Counted from the stretch's first letter, positions 8,985-18,429 are shown. The stretch is 64,000 nucleotides of DNA from Mesorhizobium onobrychidis (GCF_024707545.1 NZ_CP062229.1:2213501-2277500), one strand, 5' to 3'. A program made the numbers and translations. Notes: generated by a model from the sequence alone, not told the origin.

Positions 8985-9719
8985 ATGGCGTACTCCGCAG
9001 CACCGCCGGAACTGACGGCGATAACCACCAACGACCGGGCGACGCCGTCGCTCGTCTACCGTTCGCTGCTGCGCGGCATCAAGGATGGCCTCATGGTCCC
9101 CGGTGCAAAACTGCCCAACGAGCGCGAGCTCGCCCAACAGCTCGGGACCAGCCGCACCGCCGTCCGCAGCGCTCTAGCCATGATGGAACGGCAGGGGCTT
9201 GTGCACCGGCGGGTCGGCAGCGGCACTTTTCTGGCCGACGATGCGCACGACGTTTTCAGCCGAATGGACCAGACCAATGCCGCGAGCCATGAGGCGGTCC
9301 CTTCTTTTGCCGAAATCGTCGAAGGTCGGCTGCTGTTCGAGCCGGCGATGATGCACCTCGTCGTGACGCGTGTCGACGACGACGAGATTTCTGAGATGCG
9401 GCGCACCCTAGCCGAGATCGTCTCCGCGCCCAGTTGGGAGCATTTCAAGGAGAGCATCTACGCGCTGCATCGGCAGATGTTCGCCAGCACGAAGAACAAG
9501 TTTCTGGTGCAGATCGTGAACAGCATTTTGAACGAGCGGCGGGCGGTTCATTTCGACGGCCGCAACACCGATAAGCCGGCGCCGGAGCCGGTGCGGAAGC
9601 AGACCCACAAGGACTTGCAGCTCATCGTCGACGCGATCGCCGCCCGCGATGCGGCGCGCGCCGAGCAGCTGGTCTCCGACCATCTAATGCGCTCGCTCGC
9701 CACGGTCATCTGGCAATAA
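8985..9719 (+). CDS. GntR family regulator, FCD (FadR-type) domain
   Basis: DNA-binding repressor or activator, 244 aa. N-terminal winged helix: LVYRSLLRGIKDG...LPNERELAQQLGTSRTAVRSAL, then GLVHRRVGSGTFL. C-terminal all-helical FCD effector domain with ALHRQMFASTKN and SDHLMRSL, the His positions that usually bind metal or carboxylate ligands. A pair of TTGACT hexamers at 8927 and 8937 upstream may include its -35 element. Probably controls the flanking transporter and hydrolase genes. Confidence 0.9.
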   Translation: MAYSAAPPELTAITTNDRATPSLVYRSLLRGIKDGLMVPGAKLPNERELAQQLGTSRTAVRSALAMMERQGLVHRRVGSGTFLADDAHDVFSRMDQTNAASHEAVPSFAEIVEGRLLFEPAMMHLVVTRVDDDEISEMRRTLAEIVSAPSWEHFKESIYALHRQMFASTKNKFLVQIVNSILNERRAVHFDGRNTDKPAPEPVRKQTHKDLQLIVDAIAARDAARAEQLVSDHLMRSLATVIWQ

Positions 9720-10489
9720 GCCGTTACAGAGCCGATGGGATCGATCGGTCGCCGTTCCTGTTGAAGCCGCTGCCCTCGACCAGCCGGAATTGATGGGTCC
9801 AGCATCAGATGGGACCCGCTCAGGGGTGAAAGCCAGGGATTTCAAGTGTCAGCGAGTAGCTTTCAGTTGCTGCTGTGCTTTTTGCAGTACCGCCAGAGCA
9901 TCTCCGGCCTTCCAATTGTCGGAGAGAGGGCTTCTCCAAGGCGGTTGAAGGCGATGCGGCCGGCGATTTAATCCGAAGTACTGCAGAGCCGTCATCGGGC
10001 GCGGGACTGTGCGGAACAATGCGGGAAGACTTCTGATTTTGGCCCACGAAAAATTCAATGAAATCAATGATTTGAATACATCCTCCGGGCACCAATATAT
10101 TAAATATCAATGACTTACGTCTAATTCTTAGAGTTTGAATTTAGCGATATCGAGTAAGTCTGTGACTTTTGAGTGAAATGGTTTTGGGCCCGTTCGTCAA
10201 TTTTCTCCGTCTCGTTGATGGCACCCGTCACACGTAGCTCAAGCTCCCTGGTTTCGAAAGACCCTGCAACGATGCGTGCGGTAATCGGCGGCAACGACGT
10301 GCAATTGGGCGGGTTCTGAACTCGGCCGCAGTCTCAACATGCTCGAAGGCGCTGTGCAAACCGGCGGGTCATAGGAGACCTGAACCAGGAGGGTGTCTGG
10401 CGCCTAGCACAACGCGTCGTGCGGCTATCAGAGAGTTTCGATAGCCTCATGCGCCGTCGCTGACCTCGGATGTACAGGCGGCGACGGAC
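9720..10489. other. 770-bp stretch with no supported gene
   Basis: Only short frames without ribosome-binding sites or recognisable motifs. The part around 9985-10180 is clearly AT-richer than its surroundings, which may mark old insertion debris or a promoter region. Confidence 0.5.
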
Positions 10490-10648
10490 CTAGCCGGCCA
10501 TCGCCATTCCAACCGCTATGCCGAGATCGATAGCGAGGCCGGCAACGAGATTGCCAGCCAGATTGAGGGCGATGACGCCGACTAGAGCCCGCACGACCCT
10601 GCGAGGGTGCGCAACGGCTTTGGAACGGTCATCAAAGATCGCTTCCAT
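10490..10648 (-). CDS. Possible small membrane protein (52 aa)
   Basis: A frame from the ATG at 10648 gives a basic N-terminus (DDRSKAVAHPRRVVR) followed by one long hydrophobic stretch ending in VGMAMAG. No good ribosome-binding site and no recognised family, so it is only a candidate. Lies just downstream of the resolvase. Confidence 0.28.
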   Translation of the reverse strand: MEAIFDDRSKAVAHPRRVVRALVGVIALNLAGNLVAGLAIDLGIAVGMAMAG

Positions 10649-10676
10649 GGGGACATGCTGGTCAGCAAATTCCCGC

Positions 10677-11363
10677 TTATAAAAGCAAGTTCGCAGAAGC
10701 TTGCCGCCCCAATATGTTGCGCACGTTCGACACCTGCCAAAGTCCATTGCGCGCTGTCCGAACGCCTCGACTGTTCAGGGCGATCGCCAGGCCACGCAGG
10801 CTTGTGATGCCGGACTGCCGGATGGAGGCGATGATCGGGAGCACGGTCTGGGCAAATCGGTCAGCCTCGCGCACCGATATCGCACGACCTTTCGCCGCAG
10901 CTTCGGCGGTGTTGGTCGGATTGCCGAGCTTTATGCTCGTCCTGCGTGAGGCGAGGGCGGCTTTGGTGCGCTCCGAGATCAATCGACGCTCCTTCTCGGC
11001 CAAAGCGGCGTAAAGGTGCAGCATAAACGGGTCGGCGTCAGCGCCGAGTTCGGCGACGATGAACGGAACGCGCTGGACCATCAGTCCGGCAATGAAGGCG
11101 ACATCACGAGAGAGGCGATCGAGCTTGGCCACGACCACCGGGCATTTTGTCTGGCGGGCAAGGGCGAGGGCGGCATTCAATTGCGGCCGTCGATCAAGAG
11201 CATCCGCGCCCTTTCCGGTTTCGATCTCGGCGAACTCCTGGAGGATGATCATCCCCTCGGCCTCGGCAAAGCGGGCGACCGCGGCACGCTGGGCCTCGAT
11301 GCCCAAGCCCGAGCGTCCTTGCCGCTGTGTGGAGACTCGATCGTAGGCGACCGCGCTCGTCAT
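10677..11363 (-). CDS. Serine recombinase (resolvase family)
   Basis: Site-specific DNA recombinase, 228 aa. The N-terminal catalytic domain has the Ser in [16 protein letters not shown] (Ser about residue 10) and the arginine cluster [10 protein letters not shown], then [15 protein letters not shown] of the E-helix. The C-terminal part ends with a helix-turn-helix-like region ([16 protein letters not shown]). Start at 11363 because the family normally begins MTxAVAYxRVST. A palindrome lies 20 bp upstream of the start. A frameshifted 5' copy of the same gene occurs at 42133-42310. Confidence 0.88.
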   Translation of the reverse strand: MTSAVAYDRVSTQRQGRSGLGIEAQRAAVARFAEAEGMIILQEFAEIETGKGADALDRRPQLNAALALARQTKCPVVVAKLDRLSRDVAFIAGLMVQRVPFIVAELGADADPFMLHLYAALAEKERRLISERTKAALASRRTSIKLGNPTNTAEAAAKGRAISVREADRFAQTVLPIIASIRQSGITSLRGLAIALNSRGVRTARNGLWQVSNVRNILGRQASANLLL

Positions 11364-11383
11364 GCTGCTGTTTCCGGGGTGTT

Positions 11384-11411
11384 CAAACTGCAAACCACCG
11401 TTTGCAGTTTG
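11384..11411. promoter_or_regulatory. Perfect 12-bp inverted repeat upstream of the resolvase
   Basis: CAAACTGCAAAC at 11384-11395 and GTTTGCAGTTTG at 11400-11411, separated by CACC. It lies 20 bp upstream of the resolvase start, a natural position for an autoregulatory operator or recombination site. The related fragment at 42.3 kb has lost the left arm and centre. Confidence 0.6.
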
Positions 11412-11936
11412 CTTACTCGCCACCGGATAGCAAGACAACCCATTGATATTCATGGGATTTCTGTTGCGGCGCAACAAAAGCCCGCTCGGGAGAGGATAAC
11501 CGGCGGGCTGGGTTTCACCGACGGCTGGGAGGAGGGGAGCCGTCGACGGCGCTGATGTAGCAATGCAGTATGCCGGTACCAATCTAGCGACTTTACACAA
11601 CTGCTATGCGCCCAGTGTTCGCTGGCGAAAATCCACCCTTGGTGACCGTAGTCAGATTCCCGCTTTGGGTGGAAAGCGGCTGTTTGTTTTGTCCACCGAA
11701 CGAGCAACGAGCGCCATTTCCCGACATCAGGGGGCGTTCTGCGGAGCGGACATTCACCCATGGGCAACAGTCGACCCGGCCGACGTTGGTGGGGCAACCT
11801 ACGGCCGATTTGGGCTGGTAGCGATTCCTATATGTCGAGCGCCGATGAGGAGGAACCGACGAGTCGTCACAGGCTGGAACTATGGAACGCCCGGCAGCTT
11901 TATATGGATGCCCCATCCCGGAGAGAGGAGATGAAC
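11412..11936. other. Intergenic debris resembling a dispersed alphaproteobacterial repeat
   Basis: No supported gene. The stretch around 11700-11800 (GGAGCGGACATTCACCCATG and neighbours) resembles GACATT-containing intergenic sequences also seen at about 18150, 19850 and 22850-23040 here, and in my recollection common in rhizobial genomes. Frames on both strands across it look like low-quality read-through. Confidence 0.4.
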
Positions 11937-12652
11937 ATGAGTGAACTCCGGTATCCTAACGAAAGCAACGAGTATCGCGATGCGCGCGCAGCATTGCTCA
12001 AGGATGAGCAAGAACTTATCGACAAGGTGAAATCCGTGGCGGAAAAACGTCGCAACCTCCCTCCCGGCGGGCAATTAAAGGAGGACTACGTCTTCCAGTG
12101 GCCAACGATGGGAAAGTTGGAACGAGCGTGAAGTTCTCTGAGCTGTTTGCCGATAAAAACACGCTGCTGCTCTACTCATTCATGTTTGGTCCGAACTGGG
12201 ACAAACCTTGCCCTTCCTGCACGTCACTGGTCGATGGGTTCGATCGAAGCTGGTATCAAGTAACCCAAAGTGGCGCCTCGTTCGTCGCAATTGCCAAAGC
12301 CCCAGCCGAACGAATTAATGCCTGGGCCAAACAACGCGGATGGTCGCAGATCTGGCTGGTTTCCGGATCGGTGTCTCCCTATCAGGCGGATTACAAGTGC
12401 CAGGGGGATACTGACGACATGCAATGGCCAGTGATGCATGTATTCATGAAGCGGGACGGAAGGATTTTTCATTTCTGGGGAACTGAAACGATGATGAATC
12501 ATGTCGACACCGTGTGGCCGTATTGGAATCTTATGGACTTTACGCCGGAGGGTCGGCCGGACATTGACACTCCGCCACAAAAGTTCAGGTCCGAATTCCT
12601 GGAAAAACACTTCGCCGACGATCCCAAGGGCCGGTCAGGGTCAACGGCGTGA
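11937..12652 (+). pseudogene. DUF899 (thioredoxin-like) protein, one frameshift
   Basis: Starts with ATG at 11937 behind GAGAGGAG. Frame one gives SELRYPNESNEYRDARAAL to EDYVFQW. A single missing G near 12101 then shifts the frame, and the rest (ANDGKVGTSVKFSELF, then FMFGPNWDKPCPSCTSLVDG) continues to 12652. The CPSC segment is the family's thioredoxin-like site. Apart from one base the gene is full length, so this is either very recent inactivation or a sequence error. Confidence 0.85.
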
Positions 12653-12853
12653 GCTAGGCCGGAGTCGAGCGAACTTCCGCAAAGGGTCGAAAGCAGCATT
12701 TCCCCAAGGCTACCAAATGTCAGACTTCCACCATACCTCGCATGGGCGGTCGGCCGCCGGCTTCTGAAAGCAATGAAATGATCCACTCAGCCGTTGATGT
12801 TGTTCGCCGTCCGAGCATGAGTGGTGTCACCAACCAGAGAGGATGAGCCCTGC

Positions 12854-13042
12854 ATGAACAGGCACCTATTCGCCACCACGCCCAGGATGCAGATCGTCTG
12901 GGACGTGCTCGAGGCCGCCAAAGATAACGGCGACGAGATGATGATCGCAGCTTGTCGCCGGCTGATCGTCGCCGACCGGCTGGGTTGGAAAAAGCATGCC
13001 GACCGCACCGACATCGAACTGGTGACGAGCCTCGCCGACTAA
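12854..13042 (+). CDS. Small hypothetical protein (62 aa)
   Basis: Begins MNRHLFATTPRMQIVWDVLE and has a regular helical composition. The GAGGATGAG upstream could act as a ribosome-binding site. I know no function; it looks like one of the conserved small Mesorhizobium proteins. Confidence 0.5.
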   Translation: MNRHLFATTPRMQIVWDVLEAAKDNGDEMMIAACRRLIVADRLGWKKHADRTDIELVTSLAD

Positions 13043-13144
13043 CCCTGCCAGCTGACGCTCCTGCACGAGCCCCGACAGCATTCGGGGCCCGAGGCAGTAG
13101 AAGCGACGGGATCGTCTCGCCGCATTCGAAGCGGGAGCATCCCG

Positions 13145-13719
13145 ATGAAACTTTCTGATACCCAACTGGTCGTCCTTAATACAGCCTGCCAGCGCGCCGA
13201 CCGCCGCGTCCTGCCTTTGCATTCCAATCTGAAGGGCGGCGCGGCCGAAAAGGTCACGCGAGCCTTATTGCCAAGGAACTGGTCGAAGAGATCCAGGCCG
13301 AGCTCAGCGACGCCGTGTGGCGCACTGCCGAGGACGATCAACGTCTGACGCTGGTGCTGACGCCGCACGCATTTGAAGCCTTGGGCATTGAACCGGAGGA
13401 CGGGTCGGAGCCGGCCACAGGTGCCCCGCAGGCGGCTTCGGCTTCGCCGGGGAACGCCCAAGCCGGCCAGAGGAAAAGGGCGGCCGTTGCCCGCGGCACG
13501 CCGCAGGCGCCGAAGACCCGAGGCGGAACGAAGCAGGCGAGCCTGATCGAGATGCTGCGTGCTCGGACGGCGCCACCATCGAGGAAATCATGAGCCACCG
13601 GATGGCTATCGCACACGGTGCGCGGGGCCATCGCCGGTGCCCTTAAGAAGAAGCTCGGCCTGACTGTCACGTCAGAGAAGACCGAGGGCCGCGGACGCAT
13701 CTACAGGATCAAAGACTGA
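13145..13719 (+). pseudogene. DUF3489 domain protein, three frameshifts
   Basis: Begins MKLSDTQLVVLNTACQRAD at 13145. Frame changes near 13260 (to IAKELVEEIQAELSD), near 13565 (to DGATIEEIM) and near 13592 (to ATGWLSHTVRGAIAG) are needed to reach KTEGRGRIYRIKD and the stop at 13719. DUF3489 is a winged-helix-like domain usually at the C-terminus of such proteins. Three breaks in under 600 bp make this a true pseudogene or a badly sequenced stretch. Confidence 0.8.
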
Positions 13720-13740
13720 CTTCGCAGCCGATCGTAAGCG

Positions 13741-13764
13741 CCGGCCGGAAGCACGGCCGGTTGT
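13741..13764 (+). terminator. Hairpin after the DUF3489 gene
   Basis: CCGGCCG/CGGCCGG, 7 bp, with a 6-nt loop, followed by TTGT. Lies 22 bp after the DUF3489 stop and marks the boundary where the truncated GIY-YIG remnant begins. Confidence 0.4.
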
Positions 13765-13914
13765 CATGAGGCACATGGAAAGAAGCTCCTCTACGTCGGC
13801 ATCTCCCCCAAGGCACCGCCACTTAACGGCGCCAGGCCGAGTAGCCAAAACGTTCGCTCACGACTTCGTACGCACTACTCCGGGAACGCGGCTGGATCGA
13901 CGTTGCGCCGCACG

Positions 13915-14910
13915 TTAGGCTGCTTGCTCGCTGCTGAATTGGGCATCGAGCTGCGCCGGGTAGGTGTTTAGTCCCGGCATTTGATGGGTGGGATCGAGTC
14001 GGAACCGTTCGGGCTCTTTTGCCCAGATTTTGCAGATGAATTCGTGGGGCGTGAGGCCCTTGAGGGTCTTAAGCCGGCGCGCGAAATTGTAAGCTAAGAT
14101 GAAGTCGGCGAGATGCCGACGCAGTTGCTCGTGATCGTCATAGTGGAAGCGCTTGACGGTGGCGTCCTTGATGGTCCGATTCATCCGCTCGACCTGGCCG
14201 TTCGTCCAGGGATGGTTGATCTTTGTGAGCCGGTGCTCGATGCCATGTTCGTCGCAGATGCCGTCGAAGATGTGCTGAAGGGCATGCCGGTCGCAGGTCC
14301 GGTTGGCGAACTGAATGCCGTTGTCGGTCAGAATGGTATGGATGGCATAGGGCACGGTCGCGATCAGGTTGCGAAGGAATTGGGCCACCGCCATCTTGCC
14401 CGCCGTCGGGTGCAATTCCGCATAGGCGAATTTCGACGTCCGATCGATGGCCAAGAAAAGGCGCAGCTTGCCCTCGGCGGTCTGCACCTCGGCGAGGTCG
14501 ATATGGAAATAGCCGAGCGGATAGGCGTTGAACTTCTTCCTGGCCGGCTTGTCGGCGTCCACCTGCGGCAGCCGCGAAATGCCATGGCGCTGAAGGCAGC
14601 GATGCAACGACGAGCGCGTCAGATGCGGGATCGAGGGCTGTAGGGCATAGAGACAATCATCCAGCGCCAGCAACGTGTGCTTGCGAAAGGCGACGATCAC
14701 CGCTTCCTCTTCGAGCGACAGCACTGTCGATCTTGGTTTCTTCGGGCCGGTGGGAAGATCGGCGGTCGAGATCCGGTTCCTCCACTTTCTAACTGTCTTC
14801 TGATCGATGCCGTAGCGCTTGGCCAGCGCTCTCAGGCTCTCTTGACTATGCTGTATCGCTCGACGGACTGCCTCTGTCGTCGTGGCGCGGCGGTGTAGAA
14901 CCTGTCCCAT
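13915..14910 (-). CDS. IS481 family transposase
   Basis: DDE transposase, 331 aa as read here. N-terminal helix-turn-helix (LRALAKRYGIDQKTVRKW). Catalytic triad: Asp in FHIDLAEVQ, Asp in ILTDNGIQF, Glu in NGQVERMNR. The IS has no stop codon in this frame: coding runs off the end after MPGLN and uses host DNA for the last 18 or so residues before a stop at 13915. The native C-terminus is therefore set by the insertion site. Confidence 0.93.
   Translation of the reverse strand: MGQVLHRRATTTEAVRRAIQHSQESLRALAKRYGIDQKTVRKWRNRISTADLPTGPKKPRSTVLSLEEEAVIVAFRKHTLLALDDCLYALQPSIPHLTRSSLHRCLQRHGISRLPQVDADKPARKKFNAYPLGYFHIDLAEVQTAEGKLRLFLAIDRTSKFAYAELHPTAGKMAVAQFLRNLIATVPYAIHTILTDNGIQFANRTCDRHALQHIFDGICDEHGIEHRLTKINHPWTNGQVERMNRTIKDATVKRFHYDDHEQLRRHLADFILAYNFARRLKTLKGLTPHEFICKIWAKEPERFRLDPTHQMPGLNTYPAQLDAQFSSEQAA
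13959..13964. repeat. Target-site duplication, left copy
   Basis: GGTAGG immediately left of the IS481 element; identical copy at 14967-14972. Confidence 0.85.
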
Positions 14911-14966
14911 AGCGCATCCTTTGATTCGGACGGCAATGATGCGCCATTAAAGTCCGGGATCAAACA
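13965..14966 (-). mobile_element. Complete IS481-type insertion sequence, 1002 bp
   Basis: Terminal inverted repeats: left TGTTTAGTCCCGGCATTTGA, right (complement) TGTTTGATCCCGGACTTTAA, about 16 of 20 matching. The element is flanked by a direct 6-bp duplication GGTAGG and carries one transposase gene. Size, end sequence starting TGT and DDE transposase type all fit the IS481 family. Confidence 0.9.
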
Positions 14967-14972
14967 GGTAGG
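14967..14972. repeat. Target-site duplication, right copy
   Basis: GGTAGG immediately right of the IS481 element; shows the insertion is intact and fairly recent. Confidence 0.85.
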
Positions 14973-15386
14973 AAGTACTGGACGCTATACCTTCACCAAC
15001 CCCGGCGAATGCGTCTTGGATAGCTGGTTGGACCGGCATGCTTTTGTCGCTCGGGCCGAGATTGAGAGGCCGTGGGGGCTGGAGAAGCAGCTGATTTCGT
15101 CGGATCTGAGATTACCCTTCAACGTGGACGGCAACACGCGAGTTGAGCTTACCAGCGTCATTTCGGCCGCAAGGTCCGAAGCACGAAAGCGCGCGGATGC
15201 TCTCCCGATTTTGCTTGATAGCGGAGGCAGCCGAAAAGGTCGGGCTACAGCGTTAATCCATATCGAAGGACAGAGGGATCAATTCAAATAGTCGGAAATT
15301 CGACCAAAAAATTTCCAGCCAGCGCGACTACATGCGCAAATTGGTCGCGTCATTGGGCCCCGACCGGCAAGCAGTTTGGCCGCCTA

Positions 15387-15416
15387 AGCGCCGGCCGGAG
15401 GACTTCGGCTGGCGCT
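15387..15416 (+). terminator. Imperfect hairpin followed by T-rich sequence
   Basis: AGCGCC...GGCGCT outer stem with a partly paired GGCCG/CGGCT interior, followed by CTTCGTTTGTT. Probably the end of the GIY-YIG gene's former transcript. Confidence 0.4.
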
Positions 15417-15507
15417 CTTCGTTTGTTAGGCCTGCCTGAGCCTGGGAGCGCTCATGGCTCACCAGGCTTAATGCTCTACATCGTTCTTCAGCAGAGGAGA
15501 GCGAAGA

Positions 15508-15708
15508 ATGAGTTCAGATCAGAACAGGAACACACACGAATTCGTGGTCGCGGATGTTCAGTTAGCCGACAACGAAACCGATGACGGCGTGGCGCTGATG
15601 CTCACGGATGCCCGTGGCGGCCGGGTACGGCTGCATCTAAATGGTGACATGGCCGAGTTGCTGCGCGAGAGGGTCGCATTTGCGCTCGACAGGAACACGG
15701 GACCGTAG
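15508..15708 (+). CDS. Small hypothetical protein (66 aa)
   Basis: A strong ribosome-binding site (GAGGAG, about 10 nt upstream) precedes MSSDQNRNTHEFVVADVQLA. The rest is acidic and mixed, with MLTDARGGRVRLHLNGDMAE, and looks like a small beta-rich domain. No family recognised. Confidence 0.6.
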   Translation: MSSDQNRNTHEFVVADVQLADNETDDGVALMLTDARGGRVRLHLNGDMAELLRERVAFALDRNTGP

Positions 15709-15867
15709 CGCAGGCTATGGCCGCGGCCCTGCGAATGATCGCCTTTGCCGAGGCCGGTTCCACCGTAGCTGGCAGTAGGCGGCGAGGCGCCGCCCGTTCG
15801 AGTTCGCTGGATCACGACAAGATAATGCAGATAGCGGGAGCCGCTTCGATGCTGCAGCTTTCCGAGG

Positions 15868-16197
15868 TTATGCTCTCGGAGGGCGGTAGTATTCGAAGGC
15901 CTCCCGAATTGCCTCTACCGCGCGTCTTTCCTGGCTGGGGGAGCCTGGTTTCGCCGGCTTAAAGCCTATTTGGCTCGGCAGTCCGCGCTCTCGCGACATA
16001 ACAAGAAAGGTGATGTCCGGTAGCCCCTTGGAAGTCTCCTCCCGGCTGATCTCATCCAGGACTGGCTTCCAATATCCCATGTCCGGAATGTCGACTGCAC
16101 GACTCAATTCCGCGTATGTGATCATTAGGCCTCTGGTCGCGCGCCTGATTAACTCCGCGCGAATCGCATCCTTTCGGTCCGCGAATGGTACCGGCAT
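15868..16197 (-). CDS. Hypothetical protein (109 aa)
   Basis: Start ATG at 16197 with GGGGAG 7-8 nt upstream; the upstream TTG (16215) is less likely. Sequence runs PVPFADRKDAIRAELIRRA, TYAELSRAVDIPDMGYWKPV, then TFLVMSRERGLPSQIGFKPA. It looks like a real cytoplasmic protein with a helical N-terminus; function not recognised. Confidence 0.6.
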   Translation of the reverse strand: MPVPFADRKDAIRAELIRRATRGLMITYAELSRAVDIPDMGYWKPVLDEISREETSKGLPDITFLVMSRERGLPSQIGFKPAKPGSPSQERRAVEAIREAFEYYRPPRA

Positions 16198-16259
16198 AAT
16201 ATGCTCCCCTGACAAAGCTAAGCCCGACCCGGTTCCTTCAACGTTCGAATGGCAGGTAG

Positions 16260-16514
16260 TTATGTCATTCTCCGAACAACCCAGAGCGACCGGCCCGCAT
16301 GAGCGATTCCGGACACGAGTCGAAGGCGAGGATCATCTTTGAGCCGCTCAGCCTCAACCACATCAAGAAGCAGGACCTGCTGATCGGTCTCGTTTGCATT
16401 TGGCGTAATCCACCAGCGCCGATCCTCGCAGCAAAGCCCGGCTTCCGGATGCTCCTGGAGGTACTCAATCGCATATTCGGCGTCCACTTTTCTCGGTCCG
16501 GCGTCGACGGACAT
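16260..16514 (-). CDS. Hypothetical protein (84 aa)
   Basis: Start ATG at 16514 behind GGAGGAGGAACGG. Reads VDAEYAIEYLQEHPEAGLC then CEDRRWWITPNANETDQQVL and ends LWVVRRMT. Balanced composition and the strong ribosome-binding site support coding; no family recognised. Confidence 0.55.
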   Translation of the reverse strand: MSVDAGPRKVDAEYAIEYLQEHPEAGLCCEDRRWWITPNANETDQQVLLLDVVEAERLKDDPRLRLVSGIAHAGRSLWVVRRMT

Positions 16515-16650
16515 TTGCTCCGTTCCTCCTCCGTCTGCGATCGCTTTGGGACTATACTTGATTATGGCGCCTGTTGAAGCGACGACCATTTTGCTTGGCT
16601 AGCCGTTGGCATGGACGGCTCGATGCAGCAGTGCTTAGCGACGCAGGGTT

Positions 16651-16903
16651 TCACGAAAAGAGTTCGTCGTCTTCCTGGCCGGTGAACTCCCATGGCCTGG
16701 GTCCCATGCTGTGCGTCGTTGCGACCCGACTGCGTGACACGGGCGAGAGGCCGAGCTCGCTCATGAACTTGTGCATCAGCTCGACATTCTTGTTGGAGAT
16801 GGCAAGCCAGGGCGAGGGCTGCACGTAGCCGGCTGGCGTCCTGAGCAGGGCAGGGGTATCCTTCAGCTTCTTCTCGGACTCCACCCAGCGGCCATAGGCT
16901 TGA
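16651..16903 (-). pseudogene. P27-type phage terminase small subunit, C-terminal fragment
   Basis: Reads AYGRWVESEKKLKDTPALL, then GYVQPSPWLAISNKNVELM and SELGLSPVSRSRV. The pattern GxVQxSPWLAIxNK...FxxELGLxPxSRSRV is characteristic of P27 small terminases. The N-terminal half is missing; at about 16904 the sequence changes abruptly to a different remnant on the other strand. Confidence 0.7.
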
Positions 16904-16904
16904 C

Positions 16905-17288
16905 AGTAGATCGCTCACCGTCCATCTGCCGCTGACCCTGCGCAAGCGTGGTGGCCGCAAGATCATCATCTCGCCCGCCGGCGCACAGCAATGGACCCCA
17001 GCACGGCCACGCAAAGACAACACTCTGATCCGGGCGCTGGCGCGGGCGTTCCGGTGGAAACACATGCTGGAAACAGGCGAGTTCGCCACAGTGATCGAAC
17101 TTGCCGCGGCCGAAAGGCTTGACCGCTCTTTCGTATCCCATGTGCTCCAGTTGACGCTGCTCGCGCCCGATCTGGTCGAAGCCATACTCGACGGACGGCA
17201 GTCCATGGGGGTTCAGCTCCAGGCGCTCGTCAGGGGTTTGCCCGTCGAATGGGAACGGCAACGGGAGTTGATGGCTACTTCCTGCTGA
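16905..17288 (+). pseudogene. C-terminal fragment of a large serine-recombinase-associated protein
   Basis: Reads SLTVHLPLTLRKRGGRKIII, ALARAFRWKHMLETGEFATV, then SHVLQLTLLAPDLVEAILDG. This matches, from memory, the C-terminal extension of rhizobial recombinase-type proteins. It has no start of its own and abuts the terminase remnant, so this is a rearrangement scar. Confidence 0.6.
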
Positions 17289-17309
17289 CAATCTTCTCTG
17301 CGGCCGCCC

Positions 17310-18046
17310 TCAGAGAAGCCAGGCCAGCGACTGGCGAAGTAATGTCGTCCCATCCTTGTGGAACCACCGGCCATGGCTGAAGATCACGCGCTTTGGCTGG
17401 AAAGCCACGAGGCGCTCCGCGGCCGCCTTCGCCTGCTCATGCTTCCGTTTGATGATCATCCGCAGGTAAATGGGGGCCTTCCCCACAGGTGCCGTGACGC
17501 CTAAGAGGCGCGCCGCCGGCCTGATGATGAACGGCAGCTTTTCCGGCTCGAGATTGAGACTAGATCCGTAAGCACCATAGTTCGGCTGTTCTTGTGATAG
17601 AACGCGACTTCGGTGAACCCACCGGCTCCTGGAACGAGAACCTGATCGAGATCTTTCGACCAGGCTTCCGGCGCCGCTGCGGCCAGATCGTGATCGATCC
17701 TGACGCCAGCCCGGCGGACCTGTGCCCGATGGCGCAAGCCCGGAACGGCCCAAGTCGGCGCTCCCTGCACATGGTTCTGCCACTCCTTGAGGAAGGTCCA
17801 GTGTGCACTGTTTGGCGCAACCAGATGCACTATCGGACCAATCTGCTCGAGCTGCTTTCTCAGCTCAAAAGCGAACCGTGTTGGTGAATGCAGCAGGAGA
17901 CCGCCATTCCCGAGCTGGATAACCGTCATGCGCACCGGGACTGGAATGCCCATCACGCTCAGCGGTCCGCTGTCGACGATCCAGATCCCAGGGGCGACAG
18001 ACTTGGCGACATCAAGAGGAGGGTAGGTGGCGTCTTCGGGCTTCAT
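17310..18046 (-). pseudogene. DUF4336 protein (MBL-fold-like), one frameshift
   Basis: Start ATG at 18046. Frame one gives IWIVDSGPLSVMGIPVPVR, HLVAPNSAHWTFLKEWQN and RTMVLTDLV. A frame change near 17565 continues with LNLEPEKLPFIIRPAARLLG and ends RVIFSHGRWFHKDG...SLAWLL. Total length and both halves fit DUF4336, which resembles metallo-beta-lactamase folds; catalytic role unknown. Confidence 0.78.
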
Positions 18047-18429
18047 GGTTGTGCTCCAATTTAGCTTGGAGCTGGCGCAACACGCTTCGAGAGGATCTGT
18101 TCCGGGGAACTGCGTGACGGCCTAGTTCGTCTGCTGGCCAAAGCAAATCATTATGTGCAACATACAACGGCAGCTTTGCGCCGAATGTCCGCCCTTGAGG
18201 CGATCTTTGCGATTGCCGGATAGCAGACGCTGCCGGCGACCACCCTGGACATCTTATTGCGCCAGAAGCAGACATTTCTGATCGCGGGGCAGGCTGCCCC
18301 GGATGGGTCGCTACTTCGGCATTGGGAGGAGACTTCTGAAGTCCGATCCCTCTCCGCCCCCACATCGGTATTGATGTACCGACACTTGGTAGTCATACTT
18401 ACGGGGCAAGTGACGAGAAACGAGCCACA
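18047..18429. other. 383-bp gap with degenerate repeat-like sequence
   Basis: No supported gene. Segments such as GAATGTCCGCCCTTGAGG near 18183 and AGCAGACATTTCTG near 18267 resemble the GACATT-type intergenic repeats at 11.7, 19.85 and 22.9 kb. Confidence 0.4.

Larger units (their letters stand above)
13768..15291 (+). pseudogene. GIY-YIG nuclease family gene, 5'-truncated and split by an IS element
   Basis: The left piece (13768-13964) reads HGKKLLYVGISPKAPPLNG, then RSRLRTHYSGNAAGSTLRRT and CLLAAELGIELRRVG. The right piece resumes after the target duplication at 14973 and reads GRYTFTNPGECVLDSWLDRH, then ERPWGLEKQLISSDL and a stop at 15291. The two join in frame once the IS and one duplication copy are removed. 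The N-terminal GIY segment is missing. The family name comes from the LLYVGISPK and PWxLEKxLI patterns; function in the host is unknown. Confidence 0.72.

Noticed and set aside
11593..11916. 107-codon minus-strand frame after the resolvase
   Set aside because: Lies in dispersed intergenic repeat-like sequence with frames of similar quality on both strands.
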